Source: an uncultured Eubacteriales bacterium
GTDB taxonomy: Bacteria > Bacillota > Clostridia > Oscillospirales > Oscillospiraceae
Assembly (NCBI GenBank): GCA_900316745.1
Contig: ONEB01000010.1
Span: 16,619-80,618 of the forward strand
Reading direction: 5' to 3'
DNA length: 64,000 nt
The notes beneath the pieces were generated by a model. That model was not told the origin of the DNA and ran no database searches. It saw only the letters and a program-made list of their open reading frames with translations. Positions 38,689 to 48,773 of the stretch are shown piece after piece. A program made the position numbers and the translations under genes. How positions within the stretch are numbered: the stretch's first letter is position 1; every line of letters begins with the position of its first letter.

Positions 38689-41112
38689 ATGAAATATGAT
38701 TTTGCTGCAATTGAAAAGAAATGGCAGGCAAACTGGGAAGTTACCAAGCCCTATGCCGCCGTTACCGGTGATCCCCGCCCGAAGTTCTACGGCCTGATCG
38801 AGTTCCCGTATCCCTCCGGACAGGGTCTGCACGTCGGTCATCCGCGTCCGTTTACGGCGATGGATATCGTCTGCCGCAAGCGCCGTATGCAGGGCTACAA
38901 CGTGCTGTTCCCGATCGGCTTTGATGCGTTCGGTCTGCCCACCGAAAACTACGCCATCAAAAACCACATCCATCCCTCGATCGTCACGAAGAACAACATC
39001 AAGACCTTCACCGATCAGCTGAAAATGCTCGGCTATGGCTTTGACTGGGATCGCTGCGTGGATACCACCGACCCGAAATACTACAAGTGGACGCAGTGGA
39101 TCTTCCTCAAGTTTTTCGAAAACGACATGGCGTATAAGACCACCATGCCCGTCAACTGGTGCACCGGCTGCAAATGCGTCCTGGCGAATGAAGAGGTCGT
39201 TGACGGCGTCTGCGAGCGCTGCGACAGCCCCGTTGTTCAGAAAGAAAAGAGCCAGTGGATGCTGCGCATCACGAAGTATGCCCAGCGCCTGATCGATGAT
39301 CTGGATGACGTGGACTTCATCAACCGCGTCAAGATCCAGCAGCGCAACTGGATTGGCCGCTCCGAGGGCGTCGAAGTCGACTTTAAGGTCTCCACCGGCG
39401 ATACAATGACGGTCTTCACCACCCGTGCGGACACGCTCTTCGGCGTTTCGTACATGGTGCTCAGCCCCGAGCAGCCTTTCCTCGATCAGTGGAAGGACCA
39501 GATCGGGAACTGGGATGAGGTCGAGGCTTACCGCAAGGAGGCCGCCCGCAAGAGCGACTTTGAGCGCGGCGAGCTCAACAAGGAAAAGACCGGCGTGCGT
39601 CTCGAGGGCATCACCGTCGTGAATCCCGCGAACGGAGAGACAATCCCTGTCTTCGTTTCCGACTATGTCCTCATGGGCTACGGCACCGGCTGCGTCATGG
39701 GCGTGCCGGGTCACGACCAGCGTGACTGGGACTTCGCCACGAAGTTCGGTCTGCCCATCATTGAGGTCGTCGAGGGCGGCGACGTCACCAAAGAGGCCTA
39801 TGTCGCCAAGGAAGACGGCATCATGGTCAACTCCGGCTTCATGAACGGCATGACCGTCAAGGAAGCCATTCCCGCCATGAAAGACTATGCCGAGGCGCAC
39901 GGCTTCGGCAAGCGCAAGGTCAACTATAAGCTCCGCGACTGGGTCTTCACCCGTCAGCGCTACTGGGGTGAACCGATCCCGCTCGTCAACTGCGAAAAGT
40001 GCGGCTGGGTCGCCATTCCCGAGAGTGAGCTGCCGCTCGAGCTGCCGATGGTCGAAAGCTATGAGCTCACCGACGACGGCGAGAGCCCGCTCTCGAAGAT
40101 GACCGACTGGGTGAACACCACCTGCCCGAAGTGCGGCGGTCCTGCCAAGCGCGAGACCGATACCATGCCCAACTGGGCTGGCTCCTGCGTCTACTATGTG
40201 CGCTATCTCGATCCGCACAACGACGAGGCAATCGCCAGCAAGGAAGCCATGGACTACTGGATGCCCGTTGACTGGTACAACGGCGGCATGGAGCATACCA
40301 CCCTGCACCTGCTTTACAGCCGCTTCTGGTATAAGTTCCTCTATGACATCGGCGTTGTGCCCACCAAGGAGCCCTATGCCAAGCGCACGAGCCATGGCAT
40401 GATCCTCGGCGAGGGCGGCGAGAAGATGTCGAAGTCCCGCGGCAATGTCGTCAACCCCAACGACATCGTCAACGAGTTCGGCGCGGACACGCTGCGTCTG
40501 CACATCATGTTCATCGGCGACTTTGAAAAAGCCGTCTCCTGGGCGAACGACGCCGTCAAGGGCTCCAAGCGCTTCCTCGACCGTGTCTGGAACCTCGGCG
40601 AGCGCTGCTCCGATGATGAGAATGTCACGCCTGAAAATGAAGCCATCCTCAACAAGACCGTCAAGAAGGTCACCGAGGACATCGAGGAGCTCAAGATGAA
40701 CACGGCCATCGCCGCCATGATGACCATGGTCAACGAGTTCACGACGCGCGGCTGCAGCAAGGGCGATCTGGAGATTTTGCTGAAGCTGCTCAGTCCTTTC
40801 GTTCCGCACATTGTCGAGGAGATCTGGGAGATGAAGGGCTTTGCCGCAAAGTACGGCAAGATGTGCATGCAGTCGGACTGGCCGACCTACGACGAGAGCA
40901 AGATTGCAGCCTCCACGGTCGAGATGGCCGTGCAGGTGGCGGGCAAGCTCAAGGGTACCGTCGTTGTCCCCGTGGACAGCGATCAGGATACCGTCATGGC
41001 AGAGGCCATGAAACTCGAAAAGGTTCAGCGTATGATGCCGGGCATGCAGGTGTTCAAGGTCATCTTCAAGCAGAACAAGATTTTGAATCTCATTTTGAAG
41101 CCGGAAGCCTAA
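38689..41112 (+). CDS. leuS: Leucyl-tRNA synthetase
   Basis: The 807-residue class I synthetase has HVGH (HIGH motif, about residue 48) in PYPSGQGLHVGHPRPFT, a CP1 editing domain (about 220-410) with TTRADTLFGVSYMVL and GTGCVMGVPGHDQRDWDF, a zinc-like CxxC insert (CTGCKC, CEKCGW, CPKCGG), and KMSKS near residue 578 in GEKMSKSRGNVVNP. Length is normal for the bacterial type. No T-box lies in the 56-base gap from rsfS; only a small GC hairpin (GGGGCG/CGCCCC-like) is seen there. It ends the long run that starts with smc. Confidence 0.97.
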   Translation: MKYDFAAIEKKWQANWEVTKPYAAVTGDPRPKFYGLIEFPYPSGQGLHVGHPRPFTAMDIVCRKRRMQGYNVLFPIGFDAFGLPTENYAIKNHIHPSIVTKNNIKTFTDQLKMLGYGFDWDRCVDTTDPKYYKWTQWIFLKFFENDMAYKTTMPVNWCTGCKCVLANEEVVDGVCERCDSPVVQKEKSQWMLRITKYAQRLIDDLDDVDFINRVKIQQRNWIGRSEGVEVDFKVSTGDTMTVFTTRADTLFGVSYMVLSPEQPFLDQWKDQIGNWDEVEAYRKEAARKSDFERGELNKEKTGVRLEGITVVNPANGETIPVFVSDYVLMGYGTGCVMGVPGHDQRDWDFATKFGLPIIEVVEGGDVTKEAYVAKEDGIMVNSGFMNGMTVKEAIPAMKDYAEAHGFGKRKVNYKLRDWVFTRQRYWGEPIPLVNCEKCGWVAIPESELPLELPMVESYELTDDGESPLSKMTDWVNTTCPKCGGPAKRETDTMPNWAGSCVYYVRYLDPHNDEAIASKEAMDYWMPVDWYNGGMEHTTLHLLYSRFWYKFLYDIGVVPTKEPYAKRTSHGMILGEGGEKMSKSRGNVVNPNDIVNEFGADTLRLHIMFIGDFEKAVSWANDAVKGSKRFLDRVWNLGERCSDDENVTPENEAILNKTVKKVTEDIEELKMNTAIAAMMTMVNEFTTRGCSKGDLEILLKLLSPFVPHIVEEIWEMKGFAAKYGKMCMQSDWPTYDESKIAASTVEMAVQVAGKLKGTVVVPVDSDQDTVMAEAMKLEKVQRMMPGMQVFKVIFKQNKILNLILKPEA

Positions 41113-41121
41113 ATTCAGAGC

Positions 41122-41150
41122 TTGACATTCAGTCTGTTTGCGTTTATAAT
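41122..41150 (+). promoter_or_regulatory. Strong promoter of rpsU
   Basis: TTGACA (41122-41127), 17-base spacer, TATAAT (41145-41150): perfect consensus. Confidence 0.92.
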
Positions 41151-41163
41151 ATCTCTGCTAAAG

Positions 41164-41200
41164 CCATGAACTTATGGCCCTTAAAACACCGATCGGTGTA
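41164..41200 (+). promoter_or_regulatory. Structured leader of rpsU
   Basis: The roughly 64-base leader holds two inverted repeats. GCCAT (41164-41168) pairs with ATGGC (41175-41179). ACACCGATCGGTGT (41187-41200) is a perfect 14-base palindrome that can fold as ACACC-GATC-GGTGT. GGAGGGAGG follows at 41205-41213. A role in S21 autoregulation is possible but is an inference. Confidence 0.4.
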
Positions 41201-41220
41201 TTTGGAGGGAGGGAAAATAA

Positions 41221-41406
41221 ATGTCTGAAGTCTACGTCAAGGAGAATGAATCTCTGGACAATGCTCTGAAAAGATTCAAGCGTAGCTGCGCCAAGGCCGG
41301 TGTCCTTTCTGATCTTCGCAAGAAAGAGTACTATCAGAGCCCCAGCGTCAAGCGTCGCAAGAAATCCGAAGCGGCTCGCAAGAACAAGAACAAGCGCTAC
41401 TATTGA
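41221..41406 (+). CDS. rpsU: 30S ribosomal protein S21
   Basis: The 61-residue basic protein begins [27 protein letters not shown] and ends in [15 protein letters not shown], the standard S21 pattern of normal length. It is a free-standing gene with its own consensus promoter and terminator, set between leuS and prfA. The strong ribosome site GGAGGGAGG fits high expression. Confidence 0.97.
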   Translation: MSEVYVKENESLDNALKRFKRSCAKAGVLSDLRKKEYYQSPSVKRRKKSEAARKNKNKRYY

Positions 41407-41410
41407 TCTT

Positions 41411-41446
41411 AAAAAACCGAAGCTCCATTCGAGCTTCGGTTTTTTC
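41411..41446 (+). terminator. Terminator of rpsU
   Basis: AAAAAACCGAAGCTC pairs perfectly with GAGCTTCGGTTTTTT around CATTC. Confidence 0.93.
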
Positions 41447-41449
41447 TCG

Positions 41450-41478
41450 TTTACACGAATTGCCTTTTGTGATACAAT
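41450..41478 (+). promoter_or_regulatory. Promoter of prfA
   Basis: TTTACA (41450-41455), 17-base spacer, TACAAT (41473-41478), 32 bases before the start codon. Confidence 0.75.
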
Positions 41479-41509
41479 GAATGGCTGAATGATGAAAGGA
41501 GGGAGACAC

Positions 41510-42577
41510 ATGCTCGAAAAGCTGAGGCAGGTTGAAGCACGCTATACCGAGGTCGAAGCCAAGCTCGCCGAGAGCGCGTATTACGCCGATCCCGCGGTAT
41601 CCCGCGCGCTGTTTCAGGAGCAGAGCCGTCTCCGTCCGATCATCGAGACCTACCGCGCCTACCTGCAGACGCAGACGGATCTGGCCGAAACACGCGCTCT
41701 GCTGGATGATCCCGATCTGCACGACATGGCGTCGGAGGAGCTGCACGCCCTTTCCACCAGACAGACGGCGCTGGAAAAGGAGCTGCGCCTTCTGCTCCTG
41801 CCGCGCGACCCGAATGATGATAAAAACGTCATTCTGGAGATCCGCAGCGGCGTCGGCGGCGAGGAATCGGCGCTCTTTGCCCACAGCCTGTATCGCATGT
41901 ACAGCATGTATGCCGACCGAAAAGGCTGGAAGACCGAGGTCGCAAACCTGAGCGAAACGGAGCTTGGCGGCATCCGGGAGATCAGCGTGATCATCACCGG
42001 CGCCGGCGCGTATTCCAGACTCAAGTTTGAAAGCGGCGTCCATCGCGTCCAGCGCGTGCCGGAAACGGAGGCTGGCGGACGCATTCATACCAGCACCGCG
42101 ACCGTCGCTGTTTTGCCGGAGCTTGAAGAGATCGATTTTGCACTCGATCCCAAAGATCTGCAAATCGACACGTTTCGCAGCAGCGGCGCCGGCGGGCAGC
42201 ACGTCAACAAGACGGAAAGCGCCATCCGCATCACGCACCTGCCGACGGGGATGGTCGTGGAGTGCCAGGATGAACGCAGCCAGTATAAGAACAAGGATCG
42301 CGCCATGAAGATCCTCGCCTCGCGGCTGTACGCCATGGAGGAGGAAAAACGGTCGTCCGAGCAGGCGGCAGAACGCCGCAGTCAGGTCGGCACCGGCATG
42401 CGCAACGAGCGCATCCGCACCTATAATTTCCCGCAGGGGAGAGTGACCGACCACCGCATCGGACTGACGCTCTATAAGATCGACCAGATCATGGACGGCG
42501 CGCTGGATGAGATCATGGATGCGCTCATCACCGCCGATCAGGCGGAAAAGCTCAAAGCATCCGCGGAGGAGCCATGA
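41510..42577 (+). CDS. prfA: Peptide chain release factor 1
   Basis: The 355-residue factor ends translation at UAA and UAG. The catalytic GGQ is in [14 protein letters not shown], and [16 protein letters not shown] carries a PxT tripeptide (PET), which marks RF1 rather than RF2. The region [26 protein letters not shown] is the usual domain 2 start. ATG 41510 follows AAAGGAGGG. No prmC methyltransferase gene follows; the next gene, four bases inside its end, encodes the Sua5-CoaE fusion. Confidence 0.96.
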   Translation: MLEKLRQVEARYTEVEAKLAESAYYADPAVSRALFQEQSRLRPIIETYRAYLQTQTDLAETRALLDDPDLHDMASEELHALSTRQTALEKELRLLLLPRDPNDDKNVILEIRSGVGGEESALFAHSLYRMYSMYADRKGWKTEVANLSETELGGIREISVIITGAGAYSRLKFESGVHRVQRVPETEAGGRIHTSTATVAVLPELEEIDFALDPKDLQIDTFRSSGAGGQHVNKTESAIRITHLPTGMVVECQDERSQYKNKDRAMKILASRLYAMEEEKRSSEQAAERRSQVGTGMRNERIRTYNFPQGRVTDHRIGLTLYKIDQIMDGALDEIMDALITADQAEKLKASAEEP

Positions 42578-43779
42578 ATACCGAAATCCTGATACACGAT
42601 CCTGCCAGAGCGGCAGAGATCCTGTGCGCCGGCGGTCTCGTCGCCGTCCCGACGGAGACGGTCTACGGACTTGCGTCAAACGGACTGGATGCGCATGCCG
42701 TGCAGCGGATCTATGACGTAAAGGGGAGACCCGCCGTCAAGCCGCTTTCCCTCATGGTGCACGACGCATCGTGGATGAAGCGCCTGTGCGCGGCTGTACC
42801 AAGGGTGGCAGAGGCACTCGCCGGGCGCTTCTGGCCGGGACCGCTTACGATCATTTTGCCCGCCAAGGACCTGATCCCCGAGATCGTCCGTGCCGGCGGC
42901 GATACCATTGGCCTTCGCTGCCCGGATCATCCCGACACGCTCGCGCTCATCCGGCAGGCGGATCTTCCGCTTGCCGCGCCCTCGGCGAATCCCTCCGGTG
43001 CGCCGAGCCCCAAAACGGCAGGGGAGGTCGCCGCGTACTTTTCCGGCAGCATCGAGGCAATCATCGACGGCGGCGCGTGCGGCATCGGTCTGGAATCCAC
43101 GATCGTGGATCTCGCGCATACGCCGTACCGCATCCTGCGGCAGGGCGCGCTCCCGGCGGCGGAGGTCTGGCAGTGCGTACAGGAGTGTGTGACCGTCATC
43201 GGCATCACGGGCGGCACAGGCTGCGGCAAGACGACGCTCCTGCAGGTGCTTGAAAAGCGCGGCGCGCTTTTGCTGGACGCGGACGCGATCTATCACGAGC
43301 TGCTCGAAACGGACGAAGAGCTGCTCTCGGCAATCAACAACCGCTTTCCTGGAACCGTGGTAAACGGCGCCCTGCAGCGCAAGGTGTTGGGCGCGCAGGT
43401 CTTTTCAAATCCCGATGCGCTGAGCGACTTAAACGCAATCACGCACCGCGCGATCCTCGCCGAGATCGACCGGCGCATCCGCGCCTGGGGACAGACGGGC
43501 GGCACGCTCGCCGCCATCGACGCCGTCGCCCTCATCGAGAGCGGCGCAGCTGAAACATGCGATACGGTCATCGGCGTGACAGCGCCGCGGGAAGACCGCG
43601 TGCAGCGCCTGATTGCGCGCGAGGGCGTCACGCGCGCTTATGCCGAAAGCCGCATCGACGCGCAAAAGCCGAACGCATGGTATGCCGAGCACTGTGATCA
43701 TGTGCTGGAAAACAACGGAACCATCGAACAATTTACAAAAATTGCAGAAGAATTGATACAGGAGGTACTATCCGAATGA
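42574..43779 (+). CDS. Sua5/YrdC-CoaE fusion: threonylcarbamoyl-AMP synthase plus dephospho-CoA kinase
   Basis: The 401-residue product joins two enzymes. Residues 1-205 are a YrdC domain that makes threonylcarbamoyl-AMP for the t6A37 modification of t[32 protein letters not shown], the KPLSLMV strand, [11 protein letters not shown] and [11 protein letters not shown]. The separate Sua5 C-terminal domain is missing. From about residue 207 comes dephospho-CoA kinase, the last step of CoA synthesis: P-loop [37 protein letters not shown] and [18 protein letters not shown]. Both active sites look intact, with no frame break at the join. The gene overlaps prfA (ATGA) and the M18 gene (ATGA). Confidence 0.93.
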   Translation: MNTEILIHDPARAAEILCAGGLVAVPTETVYGLASNGLDAHAVQRIYDVKGRPAVKPLSLMVHDASWMKRLCAAVPRVAEALAGRFWPGPLTIILPAKDLIPEIVRAGGDTIGLRCPDHPDTLALIRQADLPLAAPSANPSGAPSPKTAGEVAAYFSGSIEAIIDGGACGIGLESTIVDLAHTPYRILRQGALPAAEVWQCVQECVTVIGITGGTGCGKTTLLQVLEKRGALLLDADAIYHELLETDEELLSAINNRFPGTVVNGALQRKVLGAQVFSNPDALSDLNAITHRAILAEIDRRIRAWGQTGGTLAAIDAVALIESGAAETCDTVIGVTAPREDRVQRLIAREGVTRAYAESRIDAQKPNAWYAEHCDHVLENNGTIEQFTKIAEELIQEVLSE

Positions 43780-45170
43780 GTGAATCCAAGAAGTCTGAAT
43801 GGCGGGAAAAGCTGTTTTATCAGCAGAAGAACGGCTATGATCTGATCGACGCTGAGGAAAGCCGCCTTGCCTTTGCCTACTGCGAGGGCTACAAGCAGTT
43901 CCTGAACGCGTCCCGCACCGAGCGTGAAGCCGTGCGCGAGGCAATTTCGATCGCTGAGTCCGAGGGCTTTGTGCCCTATGTGCCCGGCATGGCGCTCAAG
44001 GCGGGCGACCGCGTCTATCAGTCCAACCGCGGCAAGGCGCTCATGCTCGCCGTGATCGGGGAGCAGCCCCTCTCCGAGGGCTGCGTGATCGCCGGCGCGC
44101 ACGTCGACTGCCCGCGTCTGGATCTCAAGCAGGTCCCGATGTATGAGGACACCGAGATGGCGTTTTTCAAGACGCATTACTACGGCGGCATCAAGAAATA
44201 CCAGTGGGTCGCGATCCCGCTGGAGCTGCACGGTGTCGTGGCGCTCAAAAACGGCGATCTCATTGACGTCGTTATCGGCCGTGATCCGGACGACCCGCAG
44301 TTTGTTATCACGGATCTGCTGCCGCACCTTGCAGCCGACCAGATGAAAAAGACGCTCGCCGAGGGCATCACGGGCGAGGGCCTGAATATCCTGATCGGCT
44401 CCATGCCGTATGATGATGAGGGCAAGGACCGCGTGAAGCTCGCGATCCTGTCGCTCCTGTATGATGACTACGGCATCACGGAGGAGGACTTCCTCTCTGC
44501 CGAGCTCGTTGCAACTCCTGCTTTTGAGGCGCGCGATATCGGCCTCGATCGCAGCCTGATCGGCGGCTACGGCCATGACGACCGTGTCTGCGCCTACGCG
44601 GAGCTGCGCGCGATTCTGGACGTCAAGACGCCGAAACGCACCGCTGTCTGCATCCTCGCCGACAAGGAGGAGATCGGCTCCGAGGGCGTTTCCGGCATGA
44701 AGTCCCGCGCGTTTGAGACGTTTATGGAAGATCTCTGCGACGCGCAGGGCGTGGCGCTGCGCCGCTGCTTTGAAAACAGCTTCTGCATCTCCGCCGACGT
44801 CTGCAACGCCTTTGACCCGAACTTCCCCGAGGTCAGCGAGAAGCGCAACGAGGCCAAGGTCAACTACGGCATGGGCATCTGCAAGTATACTGGCGCGCGC
44901 GGCAAGTCCGGCACGAGCGACGCCTCTGCCGAGATCGTGGCGCACCTGCGCCGCCTCTTTGCCGAAAACGGCGTTGTCTGGCAGCTGGTCGAGCTCGGCA
45001 AGGTCGACCAGGGCGGCGGCGGCACGATCGCCAAGTTCATGGCAGAGCGCAACATCGATACGATCGACGCCGGCGTTCCCGTTTTGAGCATGCACGCGCC
45101 GTTTGAGGTCGTGTCCAAGTTTGACTGCTGGATGACCTACAAGGGCGTTCTGGCGGCATATAACGAATAA
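43776..45170 (+). CDS. M18-family aminopeptidase
   Basis: The 464-residue cytosolic zinc aminopeptidase has the M18 order: NRGKALMLAVIG, the AGAHVDCPRLDLKQVPMYED segment (first zinc ligands), GYGHDDRVCAYAELRAIL, ILADKEEIGSEGVSGMKSR with the catalytic glutamates, and the C-terminal LSMHAPFEVVSKFD with the last zinc histidine. It likely removes acidic or other N-terminal residues; peptidases of this family form large tetrahedral complexes. Start ATG lies in the stop codon of the upstream gene. A terminator follows. Confidence 0.92.
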   Translation: MSESKKSEWREKLFYQQKNGYDLIDAEESRLAFAYCEGYKQFLNASRTEREAVREAISIAESEGFVPYVPGMALKAGDRVYQSNRGKALMLAVIGEQPLSEGCVIAGAHVDCPRLDLKQVPMYEDTEMAFFKTHYYGGIKKYQWVAIPLELHGVVALKNGDLIDVVIGRDPDDPQFVITDLLPHLAADQMKKTLAEGITGEGLNILIGSMPYDDEGKDRVKLAILSLLYDDYGITEEDFLSAELVATPAFEARDIGLDRSLIGGYGHDDRVCAYAELRAILDVKTPKRTAVCILADKEEIGSEGVSGMKSRAFETFMEDLCDAQGVALRRCFENSFCISADVCNAFDPNFPEVSEKRNEAKVNYGMGICKYTGARGKSGTSDASAEIVAHLRRLFAENGVVWQLVELGKVDQGGGGTIAKFMAERNIDTIDAGVPVLSMHAPFEVVSKFDCWMTYKGVLAAYNE

Positions 45171-45190
45171 AACACGGAAAAATACATGCA

Positions 45191-45227
45191 AAGGGGCTGC
45201 ATCACCGGATGCAACCCCTTGTTATTT
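45191..45227 (+). terminator. Terminator after the M18 peptidase
   Basis: AAGGGGCTGCAT and ATGCAACCCCTT form a stem (one mismatch) around CACCGG, followed by GTTATTT. Confidence 0.85.
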
Positions 45228-45247
45228 CCAGAAAAATATGGTATGAT
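45219..45247 (+). promoter_or_regulatory. Promoter of uppP-ftsK-mrnC-rqcH
   Basis: TTGTTA (45219-45224), 17-base spacer, TATGAT (45242-45247). The -35 overlaps the foot of the upstream terminator. Confidence 0.5.
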
Positions 45248-45307
45248 ATCAATTCAGGTTACATAATATTAGCCAGAACACCATTCTTACTCCCGGAGGG
45301 ATGTACA

Positions 45308-46150
45308 TTGACACTTTGGAATGCGATCATTTTGGGCATCGTGCAGGGCATTGCGGAGTTTTTGCCCATTTCGAGCTCCGGACACCTGTCCGTGCTGCAA
45401 AATCTGTTTCACATGTCCACGGCGGAAGAGGGGCACATGTTCTTTGATGTCATGCTGCACTTCGGCACGCTCATTTCCATCTGCATCGTCTACTGGAAAG
45501 ACATCGTCGCCATGGTGCGCGAGACGCTTCAGTTCCTGTCCGGCAGGGGCGGCGTGAAAGGCGCCGACGGCAAGCGTCAGAGCCTGCCCGCGGCGCGCAT
45601 GGTGCTGATGATCATCTTTGCGACCCTGCCGCTGGTGCTGATTATGCCCGTCAAGGACAAAGTCGAACAGCTTTATTATCACACGTTTGCGATCGGCCTG
45701 TTTTTCATCATCACGGGCTTTATCCTCTTTGTCTCCGATAAAATGCCGCGCGGCACCCGCACGGAGAAAAATATGCGCGTGACGGATGCGCTCATTATCG
45801 GCCTTTGCCAGTGCGTTGCCACGATTCCCGGCATCTCCCGTTCCGGCAGCACCATTACCGCCGGCATGGCGACGGGACTGGATCGCGACTTCGCCGTGAA
45901 GTTTTCCTTCATGATGTCGATCCCCGCCGTTCTCGGCGCAAGCCTTCTGACACTGATCGACGCGGTGAAAACCGGCATTGACGCATCGCTCCTGCCGGTG
46001 TATCTCGTCGGAACCGTGATCTCCACGGTCGTCGGCGTCTTTGCCATCAAGCTTGTGAAATCCATTACATCCAAGGGCAAATTCGGCAACTTTGCTTACT
46101 ACTGCTGGACGGTCGGCGCGCTGACGATCCTGCTCAGCCTGCTGTTCTGA
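45308..46150 (+). CDS. uppP: Undecaprenyl-diphosphate phosphatase (BacA/UppP type)
   Basis: The 280-residue membrane enzyme recycles the C55 carrier of wall synthesis. It has about eight helices with the two family motifs: GIVQGIAEFLPISSSGHL near the start and IIGLCQCVATIPGISRSGSTITAG at about residue 165. The start is TTG at 45308 with GGAGGG seven bases upstream; the ATG at 45301 is out of frame. UppP homologues also confer bacitracin tolerance when overproduced. ftsK follows after 22 bases. Confidence 0.95.
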   Translation: MTLWNAIILGIVQGIAEFLPISSSGHLSVLQNLFHMSTAEEGHMFFDVMLHFGTLISICIVYWKDIVAMVRETLQFLSGRGGVKGADGKRQSLPAARMVLMIIFATLPLVLIMPVKDKVEQLYYHTFAIGLFFIITGFILFVSDKMPRGTRTEKNMRVTDALIIGLCQCVATIPGISRSGSTITAGMATGLDRDFAVKFSFMMSIPAVLGASLLTLIDAVKTGIDASLLPVYLVGTVISTVVGVFAIKLVKSITSKGKFGNFAYYCWTVGALTILLSLLF

Positions 46151-46172
46151 TCCATACGATTTGAGGTAAACT

Positions 46173-48773
46173 ATGGCTTCTTCTACCGCAAAAAAGAAAA
46201 CAACGTCCAAGTCTGCACCAAAAAAGGCGCCGGCAAAGGCAGCCCCTGCCAAGACCCGGGAGCCTGCAAAGCCGATGAGCTTTGTGCCGCTTGCCATCGT
46301 GTGCATCCTGCTCGCTGCGCTTACACTCATTGGCTTCTTTACGAATGAGGGCGTTGTGGTGATCTATTTCTGCGCGTTTATCAAGGGTGTGATCGGCTAT
46401 GGCTTCTGGCTGTTCCCGTTCGCGATGATCTGGGCTGCCGTACTGCTGTTCGGCAAGAGCCGCACGCGCGCGATTCCGGTCGCGCTCATCCCGCTGCTGT
46501 TCGGCGCTTTGCTGCATCTGCTCATTGCGGACGCGAACCTGACCAGCGGTGGCTTCCTGCGCGCTGTGAGCGAGCTCTATGATAACGGCAAAGAGCTTCT
46601 GTCCGGCGGTGTGCTGGGCGGGGGACTGGCTGCGCTTCTGCGCGCCGGCATCAGCGTTTACGGCGCTGTGGCTGTGATCATTGCAGGGCTTATAGCGGCG
46701 CTCTTTGTCGCGATGCATGTTACGCCTGCAATGCTCTCTGAGTGGTACGGCGACCGCGCAGAGGATCTTGCCGCGCGCAAGGCCGAACGCGCGGAGGATC
46801 TCGCTGTGCGTAAGGCCGAGCGTGCGGAAGCCCGTGACCGCGCCGCGGCAGAGCGCCGTCAGGCCTATCAGGAGGATGACTGGCTCGACCCGCTCGAGCC
46901 GGAGCCGCCGCGCAAAGCGCGCCGCGGAAGCACCGTGCAGGTCGCGACGAAAAAGCTCGTCGATATCCCCATCGGCAGTGAGAGCCCGAATCTCCAGCCG
47001 GAGATCCCCGCAAAAGAGGACAGGAAAAAGGCTGCCGCTCGCAAAAAGGACTTTCGTCCGGATGTGGAGCCGCTCTCCGTGGAGGAAGCAGCGGATCTCG
47101 CCGGCGTCGATATTTCGAGTGACGCCAACGAGCGCGTGAGCAGTGCCAAGGCTGTGAAAAAGATCACCGCTGATGAGGTCGCCTCCGAGACCGCTGCGAT
47201 CACCGCCGCCATCGCCTCGGAAAACACCGACCATACGACGTATCAGCTCCCGCCGATCGACCTCCTGCGTGCCTCCAGGCAGACACAGGCCGACGCCTCC
47301 GAAGAACTGCGCTTCAACCGTGACCGGCTGGAAAATGCCCTGCGCAGCTTCGGTGTGAACGCCTCCATCCGCGACTATACGCGCGGCCCCACGGTCACAC
47401 GCTATGATCTGGAGCTGGAAGCGGGCGTCAAGCTCAATAAAATTACAAACCTCTCCGGCGACCTCGCGCTGGCGCTGGGTGTGGAAAATGTCCGCATCGC
47501 GCCCGTGCCTGAGAAGATCTCCACGGTCGGCATTGAGGTGCCGAATAAGATCGTCTCCATGGTCTGCCTGCGCGATATTCTGGATTCCAATGCCTTCCGC
47601 GCCGCGAAATCCAAGGTCTCCTTTGCCGTCGGCAAGGACATCGGCGGCAACTGCATCATCGGCAACATCTCCAAGCTGCCTCACATGCTCATTGCCGGCA
47701 CCACGGGCTCCGGCAAGTCCGTGTTCATGAACTCGCTGATTCTCTCGATCCTGTATAAGTCCACACCCGATGAGGTGCGCCTGATTATGATCGACCCGAA
47801 GATGGTGGAGTTCGGCATCTATAACGGCATCCCGCATCTCTATATCCCGGTCGTCACCGACCCGAAAAAGGCCGCGGGCGCGCTGCAGTGGGCGGTCGTG
47901 GAGATGCTCAAGCGCTATCGGCTTTTCTCCGAGGCGCAGGTGCGCGACCTCGCGTCCTACAACGCCATCCAGCGCAATGATCCCGATGGGGAGACGCTGC
48001 CGACTGTCGTGATCGTCATTGACGAGCTTGCCGACCTTATGCTCTGCGCCGCCAAAGAGGTGGAAGAGAGCATCTGCCGCGTGGCGCAGATGGGACGCGC
48101 CGCCGGTATGCATCTGATCATTGCGACGCAGCGTCCGTCGTCCGATGTCATCACGGGTCTGATGAAAGCGAACATTCCCAGCCGTGTCGCGCTCAGCGTG
48201 TCCTCCGGCCTCGACAGCCGTATCATCCTGGATATGCAGGGCGCTGAAAAGCTCATCGGCAACGGCGATATGCTCTATGCACCGATCACGCTCAACAAGC
48301 CGCTGCGTGTGCAGGGCGCGTTCGTGTCGGACGAAGAGCGCGAGGAGGTCATCGAATTTATCAAGCAGAACTCCGAAGCCCAGTACAGCGATGACATCAT
48401 GGCGCAGATCGAGAAAGCCGCCGTCAAGGATGAGGGCAAGCCGGCGAAGGACGATTCGTCCGCTGATAAGTTCGGCGACTATGACGAGCTTCTGCCGCAG
48501 GCGGTGGACGTGATTCTGGAAACGAACCAGGCGTCCGTGTCGCTGCTGCAGCGCCGCTTGAAGCTCGGCTACTCGCGCGCTGCCCGTCTGGTCGACCAGA
48601 TGGAGGAAATTGGCGTCGTCGGCCCGTTCCAGGGCTCGAAGCCGCGTGAAATTCTGATCACCAAGCAGCAGTGGCAGGAAATGCAGCTCGTGCAGGGCAC
48701 CGCACCCGGCGAAGTGCTGCAGACGCAGCTGGAGTTTGATACTCCCGAGGAAGAGGATGACCATGTATTCTGA
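46173..48773 (+). CDS. ftsK: DNA translocase FtsK/SpoIIIE
   Basis: The 866-residue motor has a Lys/Ala/Pro-rich N-terminus, about four membrane helices (about residues 30-190), a charged linker to about 370, and the motor domains with Walker A GTTGSGKSVFMNSL (about residue 510), VIVIDELADLML and RPSSDVITGLMKANIPSR. A winged-helix gamma domain at the end (LQRRLKLGYSRAARLVDQMEEIGVVGP) reads KOPS/SRS-like DNA signals. In spore formers it pumps the chromosome into the forespore and clears the division septum. mrnC starts inside its end, 11 bases before the stop. Confidence 0.95.
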   Translation: MASSTAKKKTTSKSAPKKAPAKAAPAKTREPAKPMSFVPLAIVCILLAALTLIGFFTNEGVVVIYFCAFIKGVIGYGFWLFPFAMIWAAVLLFGKSRTRAIPVALIPLLFGALLHLLIADANLTSGGFLRAVSELYDNGKELLSGGVLGGGLAALLRAGISVYGAVAVIIAGLIAALFVAMHVTPAMLSEWYGDRAEDLAARKAERAEDLAVRKAERAEARDRAAAERRQAYQEDDWLDPLEPEPPRKARRGSTVQVATKKLVDIPIGSESPNLQPEIPAKEDRKKAAARKKDFRPDVEPLSVEEAADLAGVDISSDANERVSSAKAVKKITADEVASETAAITAAIASENTDHTTYQLPPIDLLRASRQTQADASEELRFNRDRLENALRSFGVNASIRDYTRGPTVTRYDLELEAGVKLNKITNLSGDLALALGVENVRIAPVPEKISTVGIEVPNKIVSMVCLRDILDSNAFRAAKSKVSFAVGKDIGGNCIIGNISKLPHMLIAGTTGSGKSVFMNSLILSILYKSTPDEVRLIMIDPKMVEFGIYNGIPHLYIPVVTDPKKAAGALQWAVVEMLKRYRLFSEAQVRDLASYNAIQRNDPDGETLPTVVIVIDELADLMLCAAKEVEESICRVAQMGRAAGMHLIIATQRPSSDVITGLMKANIPSRVALSVSSGLDSRIILDMQGAEKLIGNGDMLYAPITLNKPLRVQGAFVSDEEREEVIEFIKQNSEAQYSDDIMAQIEKAAVKDEGKPAKDDSSADKFGDYDELLPQAVDVILETNQASVSLLQRRLKLGYSRAARLVDQMEEIGVVGPFQGSKPREILITKQQWQEMQLVQGTAPGEVLQTQLEFDTPEEEDDHVF

